Shown one piece after another: positions 7,834 to 16,465 of a DNA stretch of 25,026 nucleotides. The notes below the pieces were generated by a model, which worked only from the letters and a program-made list of their open reading frames with translations, searched no databases and had not been told where the DNA came from. A program made the translations under genes and the position numbers. Positions within the stretch are counted from its first letter, which is position 1; each line of letters begins with the position of its first letter. The DNA is from a virus: IMG/VR virus record IMGVR_UViG_3300010158_000298, positions 1 through 25,026 of that record. The stretch is one strand, 5' to 3'.

Positions 7834-8264
7834 CAGATAAAATCATATGTAGCGGTGCATTAATTTGCGCTAAATCTACTCGCAGATTTTTATTGTTACA
7901 AAAAGATCATGGCAAGCATGCCGACACTTGGGGGCTAGTAGGCGGCACAAACCTAGCTAATGAAAATCCATGGCAGGGCCTACAACGTGAAATTGAAGAA
8001 GAATTAGGCTTTCTTCCCTCAATTAAAAAAGCATTACCTTTAGAAAAATTTACCAGCAACGATGCTGTGTTTAGTTTCCACACATATTTTTGCGTAGTAG
8101 AAGAAGAATTTGTTCCAATATTAAGCGAAGAACACAGTGCGTGGGGATGGTTTATCTTAGGTCGTTTTCCTAAACCTATACACAAGGGACTAGACCTTAG
8201 TCTGCGCAATCGTGTAATTCAAACAAAGATACAAACTATAATTGATATAGTAGATAATCTTTAA
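7815..8264 (+). CDS. Nudix hydrolase
   Basis: A 149-aa Nudix-fold pyrophosphohydrolase. The Nudix box is complete: G44-x5-E50-x7-R58-E59-I-E-E62-E63-L-G65-F, in GGTNLANENPWQGLQREIEE. A strand RRFLLLQKDHGKHADTWGLVGG comes before it, as usual. Likely substrates are nucleoside diphosphates linked to another group (oxidised dNTPs, ADP-sugars, NADH); the sequence does not decide which. The box-flanking LLLQKD...WGLVGG resembles the GDP-mannose mannosyl hydrolase branch, but only loosely. The start overlaps the end of gp15 by 19 nt. The only nearby purine-rich sequence is GGAG immediately before the ATG, so coupling to gp15 translation is likely. Its stop shares the sequence TTAA with the stop of the opposing oxygenase gene. 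Confidence 0.88.
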   Translation: METRTITDKIICSGALICAKSTRRFLLLQKDHGKHADTWGLVGGTNLANENPWQGLQREIEEELGFLPSIKKALPLEKFTSNDAVFSFHTYFCVVEEEFVPILSEEHSAWGWFILGRFPKPIHKGLDLSLRNRVIQTKIQTIIDIVDNL

Positions 8265-8791
8265 TCACAAAGCAAATAAGTACTAAAAATATATTTGTCC
8301 TGTAAGGGAACATTGCCCCTATGCGGATATAAAAAGTTACTGGGAAATACCAATACACTTCCTTGTACTGCTGGTACTTTTAAATTCAATTTAGTAAATT
8401 CTGTTTCGCCTGATTCAACAGTATTAAGATAAAATAGTATAACTAAAAATCTATCGCCAGTTTGAGCATCTGCACTATCAATGTGTGTATCAAAATGATC
8501 AACATTTGCAGTATATTTTTTCATCTTACACATTTCGTATGCATGGGTGGGGACAAAATCAATAGAGCAATCTTTCAAATATCTATTCTTAATAGATTCA
8601 CATGTATCAAAAATTCTATCCATAACAGGTCGAAACATGTGAGTGTGATTCATTACCACTTGATCAAAACTTAAATTTTGCAAATCATGCCTTTGCACAT
8701 TTACTGCTTGACCAAAAATCCAAATCAAATCTTCACAAAATTCTTTATTAAGAACGTTATCATATACTCGTATGTAATCTTGTAGTTGCAT
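8261..8791 (-). CDS. 2OG-Fe(II) oxygenase, prolyl-4-hydroxylase type
   Basis: A 176-aa dioxygenase. The C-terminal double-stranded beta-helix has iron ligands H103-x-D105 (FDTHIDSAD) and H157 (FLYPHRGNV), with K166 in the 2OG-binding position (QDKYIFSTYL). The spacer GDRFLVILFYLNTVESGETEF, followed by VPAVQGSVLVFPS, is the usual P4H pattern. The substrate is unknown: prolyl or other residues of a phage or host protein are possible. I chose the ATG at 8791. The frame is open to 8848, but that extension runs through the terminator hairpin at 8815-8840. No Shine-Dalgarno sequence is present. A 7-of-8 late box AATAAATT (8797-8804) ends 5 nt before the ATG, which predicts a leaderless mRNA. Confidence 0.82.
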   Translation of the reverse strand: MQLQDYIRVYDNVLNKEFCEDLIWIFGQAVNVQRHDLQNLSFDQVVMNHTHMFRPVMDRIFDTCESIKNRYLKDCSIDFVPTHAYEMCKMKKYTANVDHFDTHIDSADAQTGDRFLVILFYLNTVESGETEFTKLNLKVPAVQGSVLVFPSNFLYPHRGNVPLQDKYIFSTYLLCD

Positions 8792-8796
8792 ATTAT

Positions 8797-8804
8797 AATT
8801 TATT
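8797..8804 (-). promoter_or_regulatory. Possible late promoter box AATAAATT
   Basis: AATAAATT on the minus strand, one base away from the AATAAATA form seen elsewhere in the window. It ends 5 nt before the oxygenase ATG and lies just downstream of a terminator, where a new promoter would be needed. The region is very AT-rich, so chance is a real alternative. Confidence 0.38.
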
Positions 8805-8814
8805 TTAAAGAATA

Positions 8815-8840
8815 AAAAAGCCACCCGAGAGTGGCTTTTT
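8815..8840 (-). terminator. Factor-independent terminator after the structural gene block
   Basis: Arms AAAAAGCCAC and GTGGCTTTTT pair perfectly (10 bp) around the loop CCGAGA. On the minus strand the stem is followed by a T-run. It lies 20 nt past the stop of the 1506-aa structural gene and should end that transcript. Confidence 0.85.
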
Positions 8841-8860
8841 GACTGCAACGAACAATCTTT

Positions 8861-11800
8861 TTACGCTTGAGCCTCGCCCCAACGTAGTACCATGTTAGCA
8901 ATAACAGTACCTTGTGTAATGTAAACGTTAATAAACAATACGTCTGGACCGTTTGGATAACAACCACGTCCACCAATTGGAGTGTTAGTCAACTCTTTCA
9001 AGTTTGACAAGTCCAATGAGTCTTTGTTAGCTGGAGAACCAACAAACGAAAATACTGTTTCGCCCGGAGTCGCCGCTGTGTTACGTGAGAAGTAAATTGT
9101 TGCACCGCTATTGACTGCTGCCGCAACACCTTGGTTAAGAGTAATTGTGCTACCGTTAATTGATTTAACTTGCGTTAAACTAAAGAACGCCGCTGGAGTT
9201 GCTGGAACTAGTACGTCATCACCCACACGAATACCGTTCACGTTGTTGACCGTAAATGATGTACCACCGATAGTGTTGATACCAGTGTTGGTCACTGTGG
9301 TAATGTTGGTAGCTGAGTTAGCAAATGTAATACCAGCGCCTGGAGCAATTTGACTGAAACTTGGTTGTCCAGTTGGCAGTGTTGTACTGTTCAAACTATA
9401 GAATGGAATCTTAGTCAAATCAGTTGGATAGTTTTGCGGATTAATAATACCTTCAATAATCAACGCCGCGTTAGTACCACCAGCACCCGCTGTAATTTCA
9501 AGACCTTGTAGCAAGAAGCTCGCACGGTTAATCAATTCGCGAATACCCAAATCACCTGTCAAAGCGTTTGATACGCTAGGTGCTTGACGCACCGCAAACG
9601 CACAGGTTTTCTTAGTAGTAACTGTAATGTTTGGACTCTGATAGCTGAAAATGTATGAACGGTCAGTATCAAAGCCGCCGTCTTGTACAAACGCCGCACC
9701 CCAGTGACTTACTACTGGACTTGCTGTTGGGGTAATTTGCATTACACCTGTACCGCTAACGTGTACAGCCGCAGATCCTGCACCAAAAGTTCTATATGAA
9801 CCATTGGTCCACTGAGTCGTACTTTGAGCTCTGGTACAACCGATCAATGCACACGTTGTCATTAGTCCGTTGTATGGGGTTGTTGCAACCGCATTTACTT
9901 GTGTTACTACAGTTCCACCGCTTGTTGTACTTACAGTAACAGACGGAGCATTAGTATAACTAACACCACTAATAGTGCCAGTGAATGTTGCAATGCTTAA
10001 AATATAATAAGTACTACCACTAATGATATTACCTAAATTTATACCCTGAGTATTGGTAAACACAATAGGTTGACCAACAGCCATATTAGTTGTATTGCTT
10101 AAAATAACTCTGTTGTAAGTTGTTCCGCTAGAACTTAATACAGTTGCAGTTATGTAAGCATTAGTAGTCTTAGTATAAGTGATAATTTCGTTATCAATGT
10201 AAACTGTTATGCTTGATCCTGTAGCCGGCGTTGGGAAGAAACTGCTGTCAAACACAGTCATTACTGTATCAGCAATGCCCATGTTAACTGAACCTACTGT
10301 ATAGCTACGTGCGCCTTCGTTTTGCACTTCATAACGTACAGGCATGTTACCAGTACGCATCCAACCTTCGTTGTTCAAGTTGTTATTACGTAAACGATGT
10401 ACAAATTTGTAGTTACCATCGTCGCCACGCATCATCCAGTCAATAGAACCAGCACCATACCATGTCCATTGCATACCAACCATCTGCATCTTATATGGAA
10501 GCATCAAGTATCCGCTTGGATTGAATGGGCTGTTTGAACCGTCAAAACGATCTTTGTTCCACTGTGTTTGTGGCACTTTATAATCGATAGTTTTGGTCAT
10601 TTTAATACCGCTCAAGCTGGTAACACCACGCCATTGTGGGTTAACATACATTAAGGTTGAGCTGACAACTTGTGTTACTACATAGGTCATACCACGAATA
10701 ACCACGCGGTCGCCTGCGGCTAACTGTGTTAAGAAACGTGTGTTAATACCAATAACTTGTCCGCTACCTGTTGTTACACTAATAGTTCCAGCCAATTGGA
10801 ATGTACTTGAACGTTTTACAACATAACATTGTTGTCCGTCATATTCAAAGAACACACCGTTTTGTTCGTCGTATGTTCCTGTACGCACAGTTGCACCGCT
10901 CCAACCTACAAAACTTAATAAGCAAGGATCTTGAATTGCGGCGCCTGTTGTTGGGCTAATACTGCCCAATGTTTGAAATGCAGTAACTTGTATTACACGC
11001 TCATCAACAATACCGGCTACAGTATAGGTACCGTTGAAACCAGTGGTCAACACGCCGTCAAGTTTTACACGAGCTCCTAGTTGGCAACCGTGATCCACGT
11101 CATCTGTTACAATAGTAATGGTTGAACCAATTGCGGTACCAGAAGCAGTAATGCTACGTACAAAGAAGTTAGGAGCCATTAAGAAACCAGTGTTAAAGTT
11201 AATCGCCTTACCTGATTGATAACGAATATATTTCTTACTCATACGAATTGCTTGCAATCCGTGTCCTGGGCTGCCTGTACCTAATTGTACACCGCCGTCA
11301 AACGGTCTGTGTTGATAGAAACTGTCAACTCGAGCATACAATGTAGCAACAATAGTTGTACCAGGTTGTATAAAGTTGATGGTTTTGCCAGTGTAGGTAA
11401 ATGTTGTTGCACTTGTGACGTTTTCAACATAGTACGGACCAGCGGCAATTTGATGATTATTAAAACCGTTGTCTGATGTAACTACCACGTTAACTGTTGA
11501 CCCGGGAACAAATCCATGGTTACTATAAGTGTTTACTGTAATCGTAGTCGAACTACTAGTACTTTGGAAACTGGCTGTGCTAGTTACACTACCAGTGCTA
11601 GAACTTACAATATACACACCTGCTTGTCCTGTAGTACCACTACTTTGTGACACAATAATAGTATTTGTTGGTACTGTATATCCTGTTGTTTGAACGCCTT
11701 GGCCAACAGCCAGTGCTCCGCTAGCGATAGCACTTACAGTCAATGTATTACCACTTAATGCGGCTGTAAAGCTACAGGCAACTGCTGGTGTACTAACTGT

Positions 11801-13381
11801 GAATGTTGGATAACCTGTGCTGATACATGTTAAAAATCCAGCATTTGCAAGGCCTGACCCTGACAGTATCAATGTTGTTCCGCAGGTAACTGCCATACTA
11901 CCGTATGCTGTAGTTTGAGTAAACACGTTACCACTACCGCCAGCTGTTGTTGGCAATGTGGTTGACACAGTAATGTTTGCACCGTCAAGGATGGCAAACA
12001 CATAGTAAGTACCAGCTACTAAGTTACCAATTGTGGTACCTGTAATGTTAATAATCTCGCCCACAGTAATGTTAGCAGTTGTACCCAGTGCTACACCGTT
12101 AGTAACTGCACTGGTTGCGCTAATTGTTGTGGTGAAAATAACGTTTTGACTGACTGTTAAAGTAGTTGAGCTAGGAACTGATGCAACATAATATTGTGTA
12201 CCAGCTACTAAATTACCAAAACTTGATCCACCGGTAACGTTCATGTTACCGCCAGTGGTTGTTTGTGTTGGAACAAATACGGGAGTTAAACTTGGGTTAA
12301 CACTCATTGTAATTGTTACACTGTCGATAATACTGACCACATAATAAGTTGCGCCAGATGTAATACCAGCAAAACTAGTACCGCTGAATGTTAACGGCAT
12401 ATTTACCGACATACCCACTGTGGTACCTAAGGTAATTGTCTGTGCTACAGCGTTGGTAGATACAGCATTTGTACGTAGTGTATTAAACACTACACTAGAT
12501 CCAACAGTCATACCCACTGTGTTGTTTACAGTGACTAAGTTGCCGCTGGCATTGGTACTGGTTGCGGTTGTTACAATAACAGCATTGATGTTGCTACTTG
12601 TATAAAATCCGCCTAGACGCAACTGAACAACAGGAGTGTATAAGCTATCGCCGTTGCTAAAACCTACTTTACCTGTAGCATAGTATGTAAATGTTGTTGC
12701 TGAAGGAACTTGATAAACAATAAACGAACCCTGGCCACGATCGTAACCTGTAATACTAGAATCTAAACCAGTGATAGTAATTGGAGTACCAGCTGTTAAG
12801 TTATGAGCGTTAAATGTAGTCACTGTAATCAAAGCGGCACTAGTATCTGTTCCGCCTGATCCTCGACTTGCATCTGTTACAACTGCGGTAACTTGAATAT
12901 CTGTACCAGGAACTTCAAAAATACTTGGATAACCGCGTTCTTGGCTAATAGTCAACCACTTAGTTGGCTGGATTCCGTACTCAAAGTCAGCGTCAAGCAT
13001 GCTTTGTGGGCTGGCTGTACGTGTGCGTTCAAACGCATCTGTACCCATATCCCATGGACGAGTTATTAATTCTGGTTTTTCGAAGAACACTTGCAAGGTG
13101 TCTGTTGCACTTTGGCCAACTGTACTAACTGCTAGGGTAATAGTTGTAATACCGTCTGTGTTATCTAATGTAGTAAGCCAGTTTGTAATGTCGTTTGCAC
13201 GAGTCATTGTAACTGTTGTACCTGCATAGGTAACGTCAGCAAAGTTATATAATATAACGTTTTTTGTGGTGTTAGTAATCACCAAAAGTTGTTGAAGGTC
13301 AACTTTTCCAGGTACCTGAATTGTGCCTACACCGGCTGCTCCTGGTGTAAAAACGTATTGTCTAATCTGACTTTTGGCCAT
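8861..13381 (-). CDS. Large beta-repeat virion structural protein (1506 aa)
   Basis: Very likely a virion component: a fibre, baseplate-associated or other tail appendage protein. Residues 1-180 (YVFTPGAAGVGTIQVPG, later ITRPWDMGTDAFERTRT, ADFEYGIQPTKW and SQERGYPSIFEVPGTD) and about 690-1060 (TGTYDEQNGVFFEYDGQQ, VVIRGMTYVVTQV, MQMVGMQWTWYGAGSIDW) match patterns I know from large virion proteins of aquatic T4-like phages. Between them (about 270-620) and again near 1090-1150 lie tandem beta modules with a recurring core, for example GNLVAGTQYYVASV, GNLVAGTYYVFAI and GNIISGSTYYILSI. Thr, Ser, Val and Gly dominate. The ATG has GGAGAG upstream and its own GATAAATA box at 13407-13414, although the four-gene block may also read through. 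A terminator follows. No enzymatic motif was seen. Exact position in the virion is unknown. Confidence 0.75.
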   Translation of the reverse strand: MAKSQIRQYVFTPGAAGVGTIQVPGKVDLQQLLVITNTTKNVILYNFADVTYAGTTVTMTRANDITNWLTTLDNTDGITTITLAVSTVGQSATDTLQVFFEKPELITRPWDMGTDAFERTRTASPQSMLDADFEYGIQPTKWLTISQERGYPSIFEVPGTDIQVTAVVTDASRGSGGTDTSAALITVTTFNAHNLTAGTPITITGLDSSITGYDRGQGSFIVYQVPSATTFTYYATGKVGFSNGDSLYTPVVQLRLGGFYTSSNINAVIVTTATSTNASGNLVTVNNTVGMTVGSSVVFNTLRTNAVSTNAVAQTITLGTTVGMSVNMPLTFSGTSFAGITSGATYYVVSIIDSVTITMSVNPSLTPVFVPTQTTTGGNMNVTGGSSFGNLVAGTQYYVASVPSSTTLTVSQNVIFTTTISATSAVTNGVALGTTANITVGEIINITGTTIGNLVAGTYYVFAILDGANITVSTTLPTTAGGSGNVFTQTTAYGSMAVTCGTTLILSGSGLANAGFLTCISTGYPTFTVSTPAVACSFTAALSGNTLTVSAIASGALAVGQGVQTTGYTVPTNTIIVSQSSGTTGQAGVYIVSSSTGSVTSTASFQSTSSSTTITVNTYSNHGFVPGSTVNVVVTSDNGFNNHQIAAGPYYVENVTSATTFTYTGKTINFIQPGTTIVATLYARVDSFYQHRPFDGGVQLGTGSPGHGLQAIRMSKKYIRYQSGKAINFNTGFLMAPNFFVRSITASGTAIGSTITIVTDDVDHGCQLGARVKLDGVLTTGFNGTYTVAGIVDERVIQVTAFQTLGSISPTTGAAIQDPCLLSFVGWSGATVRTGTYDEQNGVFFEYDGQQCYVVKRSSTFQLAGTISVTTGSGQVIGINTRFLTQLAAGDRVVIRGMTYVVTQVVSSTLMYVNPQWRGVTSLSGIKMTKTIDYKVPQTQWNKDRFDGSNSPFNPSGYLMLPYKMQMVGMQWTWYGAGSIDWMMRGDDGNYKFVHRLRNNNLNNEGWMRTGNMPVRYEVQNEGARSYTVGSVNMGIADTVMTVFDSSFFPTPATGSSITVYIDNEIITYTKTTNAYITATVLSSSGTTYNRVILSNTTNMAVGQPIVFTNTQGINLGNIISGSTYYILSIATFTGTISGVSYTNAPSVTVSTTSGGTVVTQVNAVATTPYNGLMTTCALIGCTRAQSTTQWTNGSYRTFGAGSAAVHVSGTGVMQITPTASPVVSHWGAAFVQDGGFDTDRSYIFSYQSPNITVTTKKTCAFAVRQAPSVSNALTGDLGIRELINRASFLLQGLEITAGAGGTNAALIIEGIINPQNYPTDLTKIPFYSLNSTTLPTGQPSFSQIAPGAGITFANSATNITTVTNTGINTIGGTSFTVNNVNGIRVGDDVLVPATPAAFFSLTQVKSINGSTITLNQGVAAAVNSGATIYFSRNTAATPGETVFSFVGSPANKDSLDLSNLKELTNTPIGGRGCYPNGPDVLFINVYITQGTVIANMVLRWGEAQA

Positions 13382-13406
13382 TTATTGCTCTCCGATTATC
13401 TAGTAT

Positions 13407-13414
13407 TATTTATC
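13407..13414 (-). promoter_or_regulatory. Late promoter box GATAAATA for the 1506-aa structural gene
   Basis: GATAAATA on the minus strand, 25 nt upstream of the ATG at 13381, with a GGAGAG ribosome binding site in the leader. It lies in the 46-nt gap after the 256-aa gene, so the large protein can be transcribed apart from the block upstream. Confidence 0.58.
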
Positions 13415-13427
13415 ATTGGGCCTAGCA

Positions 13428-14198
13428 TTAGATTGATCTCGTGAAGAATCCTATGGCCCATGCCGCATTTTCTGCGTATCTTTTTGTGCTTGCCTGACTT
13501 CTAAGGTTAGTAGGAGTACTAACTGCATTCCAGTACGATTCGTCATTGGCTGTCAGTGTTAATGAAGTCATTTGTCCAGCCGCTGGAGTTGTTAAACCTA
13601 TAGTCATGTTGTCTATTGCGCCTAATCCGGTAGGATTAACAGTGACAGAACCAACTCCTGTAGGGCTAAAATTAATTGTTTGATTTTGCGTTGTAGCAAC
13701 TATGTTACCCAGCTGGGTAGTTGATATGCCTGCTGTGCCAATAGTTAAACTGCCCGCAGGGCTTATTGTGGCTGTTCCGCTGGTGTTAATAAGAATATTT
13801 CCAGCGCCATCTAACGTGACATTACCTGTTGTACGAACAGTGGTAAATTGTGCGGCATTAGGAGTAATACTACCAATACTAACATTATCTAAAGTACCAG
13901 TTGAACTACTAACAACACTTACTATACCACCGCTAACTGTTAAATTACCCGTTAGACTTGTTGGGCCGCCAACAGTTATACCAGTAAGAGTACCAGGAAT
14001 ATTTACTATACTGCTGGATAAACTGGTGTTAGTTAATAAAGGAACACCGTTATAGCTGATATAGCATCCAGCACTAATTTCCACACGATTACCAGTAACC
14101 ACAAGGCTACTAACAATCATATTGCCAATACTATCAACTACAAAGTAAGGACTAGTGAATCCGCTTTGACTTCTAAATAATTTAGTTACATTACTCAT
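13428..14198 (-). CDS. Repeat-containing virion structural/fibre-like protein (256 aa)
   Basis: A beta-rich, Thr/Ser/Gly-rich protein without enzymatic motifs. It holds two copies of the module seen in the two preceding genes: STGTLDNVSIGSITPNAAQF (about residues 99-118) and GLGAIDNMTIGLTTPAAGQM (about 191-210). In between lie INFSPTGVGSVTVNPTGLG and similar strands. The C-terminus has NLRSQASTKRYAENAAWAIG, a possible capping helix. This architecture is common among tail-fibre-like proteins of aquatic phages. The ATG comes 3 nt after the stop of the 174-aa gene, so it is part of the same operon. The specific role (fibre, whisker or decoration) cannot be told from the sequence. Confidence 0.7.
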   Translation of the reverse strand: MSNVTKLFRSQSGFTSPYFVVDSIGNMIVSSLVVTGNRVEISAGCYISYNGVPLLTNTSLSSSIVNIPGTLTGITVGGPTSLTGNLTVSGGIVSVVSSSTGTLDNVSIGSITPNAAQFTTVRTTGNVTLDGAGNILINTSGTATISPAGSLTIGTAGISTTQLGNIVATTQNQTINFSPTGVGSVTVNPTGLGAIDNMTIGLTTPAAGQMTSLTLTANDESYWNAVSTPTNLRSQASTKRYAENAAWAIGFFTRSI

Positions 14199-14201
14199 AT
14201 T

Positions 14202-14726
14202 TTAGGCCATTGCTATACCGTAAGCTGCCGCAAGTGCTGTGGCAAAATTCTTTGTTACTGCGCTGTTACTGGCAAATTGTTGCGTTGAGCTCAATGCCAC
14301 GTTGGTGAATTTTCCTGCCGCAGGTGTAATTGATCCTATAGTCACGTTATCCAATGTGCCGCCATTAGCTGGGGCAATAACTAACTGACCCGTGCCCGTT
14401 GGGCTGATTGTAACTTGTGCGTTTGCAGGGCTTAAATTAACTGTGTTTGTGGCTACTAACGATGTAAACGTGCCAGCTCTTGGTACAGTCGCGCCAATTG
14501 CAATGTTATCCAATGTTCCTGTTGAGCTAGGATTAATTGTTAATGTGTTTGTGACATTTAAATTTGCTATGCTGATAGTAGGACTAATGTTAAAAGTCAA
14601 AGTGTTTGTTGTAGCATTTGTAGTAATAGCAATACCGCCGCCAGCGGCTACGGTTAATGTATTAGTAGTGGCGTTTAAACCAATTGTATTTTGGCCTGCG
14701 ACGGCAATGTAGGTATATGCACTCAT
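14202..14726 (-). CDS. Repeat-containing virion structural/fibre-like protein (174 aa)
   Basis: The shortest of three neighbouring relatives. It consists mostly of repeated beta strands: N-terminal NTIGLNATTNTLTVAAGGG, followed by the close repeat GGIAITTNATTNTLTFNIS, then two shared modules STGTLDNIAIGATVPRAGTF (about 71-90) and NGGTLDNVTIGSITPAAGKF (about 122-141). NLSPANAQVTISPTGTGQL lies between them and is nearly identical in pattern to NLTPASSNVIISPTGTGRI of the 347-aa protein. It ends in a short Ala-rich segment. The ATG overlaps the upstream stop (ATGA), with AGGAG inside the upstream gene, so translation is coupled. A structural role is inferred from composition, repeats and context. 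Confidence 0.7.
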   Translation of the reverse strand: MSAYTYIAVAGQNTIGLNATTNTLTVAAGGGIAITTNATTNTLTFNISPTISIANLNVTNTLTINPSSTGTLDNIAIGATVPRAGTFTSLVATNTVNLSPANAQVTISPTGTGQLVIAPANGGTLDNVTIGSITPAAGKFTNVALSSTQQFASNSAVTKNFATALAAAYGIAMA

Positions 14727-15766
14727 TTAATTGCTCCTAGCAATAATTGTTGTTTGACCGTGTTAAGTGTAGCAAGGTCACTTCCACCATTTTGTGGATT
14801 TGTTAATAATAATGTTGAAAACGTTGCGCCTGCAGGAGTAATACTTCCAATTATAACGTTATCCATAGTTCCTAAAATCGAAGAACTGGCTACAATTCTG
14901 CCAGTGCCTGTTGGACTGATTATCACGTTGCTACTTGCAGGTGTTAAATTTGTTTGATTTGTTGTTGTAAGTGTTGTAAAATTTGCTGGGAACGGAGTGC
15001 TACCGCCAATTATAACATTATCTATCTTGTTAGTACTGCCACTGAGTGTACTGGTAAAAGAACTAGTAACTGCTACGCTAGGGTAATTAGTTGCAGTGAA
15101 CGTTAATGTTCGCGTAGTGCTATTAGTAGTAACAGCAATGGCATTATCAGGATTGGTAATATTAAAACTATCTAGGATAAAAGCAGATCTTAACGGGCTT
15201 TGTCCTGCAACTACTATATTAGTTAATGTACTAATTTCAATTTGGCCGTTTTCAGTAATTTGTAAAAAACCGTTAGGTAAGTTACTGTTATTCCAGTTTA
15301 ATTGTTGGCCAAATTCGCCGCCTGCCGTAGTTGTCTCGCCTACAGTAGTCGGAACTGCAAGTCGAGTAATTCGTTCACTATAAGTTACTTTAAAAATTAC
15401 TTTAATATTTTTTAGCAATGTTGCATCGTCTGCTTCGTAAAACGGTGTTGCTATCAGCTTGACCACGCTATTGTCAACTGTAGTAGAAAATTGCACAAGA
15501 TCTCGTCCAAGATTAGTACGTCCATAAACTGTTATACTAGCTTGACCAGCACGAGCAGTGACCACAGCATTAACATGTTCGACATCATCAGGTCCGTATT
15601 CTAGACTTAATTCATAACTGGCTGTGGTAAAATCTTGTAAGTACCATGTATCTATCACTGTAGTCGTGTTTACAACAACAGCAGTTCCTCTGTAGGAGAA
15701 ATTTGCTTGGTTCTTGAATTTAAGGGTGTTTGCTAACCCTCGTGTGAAAAAATCAGTAAAGTTCAT
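14723..15766 (-). CDS. Virion structural/fibre-like protein (347 aa), first gene of the block
   Basis: Residues about 20-135 form a distinct N-terminal domain (NFSYRGTAVVVNTTTVIDTW, LQDFTTASYELSLEYG, NIKVIFKVTYSERI) of a type I associate with fibre-like proteins of aquatic myophages. The C-terminal half has the module shared with the next two genes: TNKIDNVIIGGSTPFPANF (about 246-265) and LGTMDNVIIGSITPAGATF (about 299-318), with NLTPASSNVIISPTGTGRI between them. The end, DLATLNTVKQQLLLGAI, may be a short helix. The ATG has GAGAG upstream and an AATAAATA late box at 15787-15794, so this gene probably leads the minus-strand structural operon. No enzymatic motif was found. Confidence 0.72.
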   Translation of the reverse strand: MNFTDFFTRGLANTLKFKNQANFSYRGTAVVVNTTTVIDTWYLQDFTTASYELSLEYGPDDVEHVNAVVTARAGQASITVYGRTNLGRDLVQFSTTVDNSVVKLIATPFYEADDATLLKNIKVIFKVTYSERITRLAVPTTVGETTTAGGEFGQQLNWNNSNLPNGFLQITENGQIEISTLTNIVVAGQSPLRSAFILDSFNITNPDNAIAVTTNSTTRTLTFTATNYPSVAVTSSFTSTLSGSTNKIDNVIIGGSTPFPANFTTLTTTNQTNLTPASSNVIISPTGTGRIVASSSILGTMDNVIIGSITPAGATFSTLLLTNPQNGGSDLATLNTVKQQLLLGAIK

Positions 15767-15786
15767 AGACTCTCGCTAGTACACTG

Positions 15787-15794
15787 TATTTATT
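15787..15794 (-). promoter_or_regulatory. Late promoter box AATAAATA for the structural gene block
   Basis: AATAAATA on the minus strand, 20 nt upstream of the ATG at 15766, with a purine-rich site in the leader. It lies in the 91-nt gap facing the divergent HAD-like gene. Confidence 0.55.
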
Positions 15795-15857
15795 CATATC
15801 AATATTATTGCTCTAGGCAGAAAAATATGCTAAATTACTATAACAAGAGGAGTTTGT

Positions 15858-16436
15858 ATGGGCCGTTATTCGGAGTATTTTAAAGATGTTTGGAAGCTAC
15901 AACAGGGTAGAAAAATTATAGGGCTGACATTGTTTGGCGTTATATTTGATAACACCACACCGTTTACTCCGGGCAACCAACTGTCAATTTCTGACGATGT
16001 GGCTGATGCTGTAAAATTAATAACTCAAAAAGGGCATGATTTTTTAGTAATCATGGGTCAACCGCCTAGCAGAACAAAGAACTTGGATTTAAAAGATTTT
16101 GAAAATATTCTTGGTGCATTTAAAGAAATAGTGGAAAGTCTGGGCGGCCGTGTTAGAAATAACTATTACAGCCCAAGCACTGAAAAAACTGACCCGTATG
16201 TTAAACCTAATACAGGTATGTTTGAGCGTGCCGCTAATGAAAACCCAGTTAAATGGGATGAGACTTTTTACATTGGTGCGGATATGAATGATGTAAAAGC
16301 CGCAAATAAAATGAAATCAACACCTATACTGATAACAGGACTTAGTAAACAAACTAAAACTAAGGCTTTCGAGCTTACAAATCAAATTAAAATTAAAGAA
16401 TACGGGTCGTTATTAGAATTTGCTAAAACACTCTAA
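15858..16436 (+). CDS. HAD-superfamily protein, GmhB/HisB-N-like, probably inactive
   Basis: A 192-aa protein with the layout of HAD class III phosphatases such as D,D-heptose-1,7-bisphosphate phosphatase. Motif I would be LTLFGVIFDN: the place of the usual D-x-D is taken by T24 and F26, so both the nucleophile and the acid/base aspartate seem missing. Motif II, usually TNQ, reads M66-G67-Q68. The motif III lysine remains (K116 in YVKPNTGMFERA), as does a motif IV-like YIGADMNDVKAANKM (D142, D145). Hence a HAD fold is likely, but ordinary phosphatase chemistry is not. The start is supported by AGAGGAG 7 nt upstream; a TAAATT box near 15831-15836 may be its promoter. The gene ends at a bidirectional terminator facing the glycan cassette. 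Confidence 0.75.
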   Translation: MGRYSEYFKDVWKLQQGRKIIGLTLFGVIFDNTTPFTPGNQLSISDDVADAVKLITQKGHDFLVIMGQPPSRTKNLDLKDFENILGAFKEIVESLGGRVRNNYYSPSTEKTDPYVKPNTGMFERAANENPVKWDETFYIGADMNDVKAANKMKSTPILITGLSKQTKTKAFELTNQIKIKEYGSLLEFAKTL

Positions 16437-16465
16437 AAAAAAGAGCTCTTAGGAGCTCTTTTTTT
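16436..16465. terminator. Bidirectional terminator between HAD-like and carbamoyltransferase genes
   Basis: Arms AAAAAAAGAGCTC and GAGCTCTTTTTTT pair perfectly over 13 bp around the loop TTAG. It begins in the stop codon of the plus-strand HAD-like gene and touches the stop of the minus-strand carbamoyltransferase gene. The A-run and T-run let it work in both directions. Confidence 0.88.

Noticed and set aside
8792-8848. 19-codon extension of the P4H-like oxygenase
   Set aside because: It would be translated from the terminator hairpin at 8815-8840; the ATG at 8791 fits the family N-terminus.
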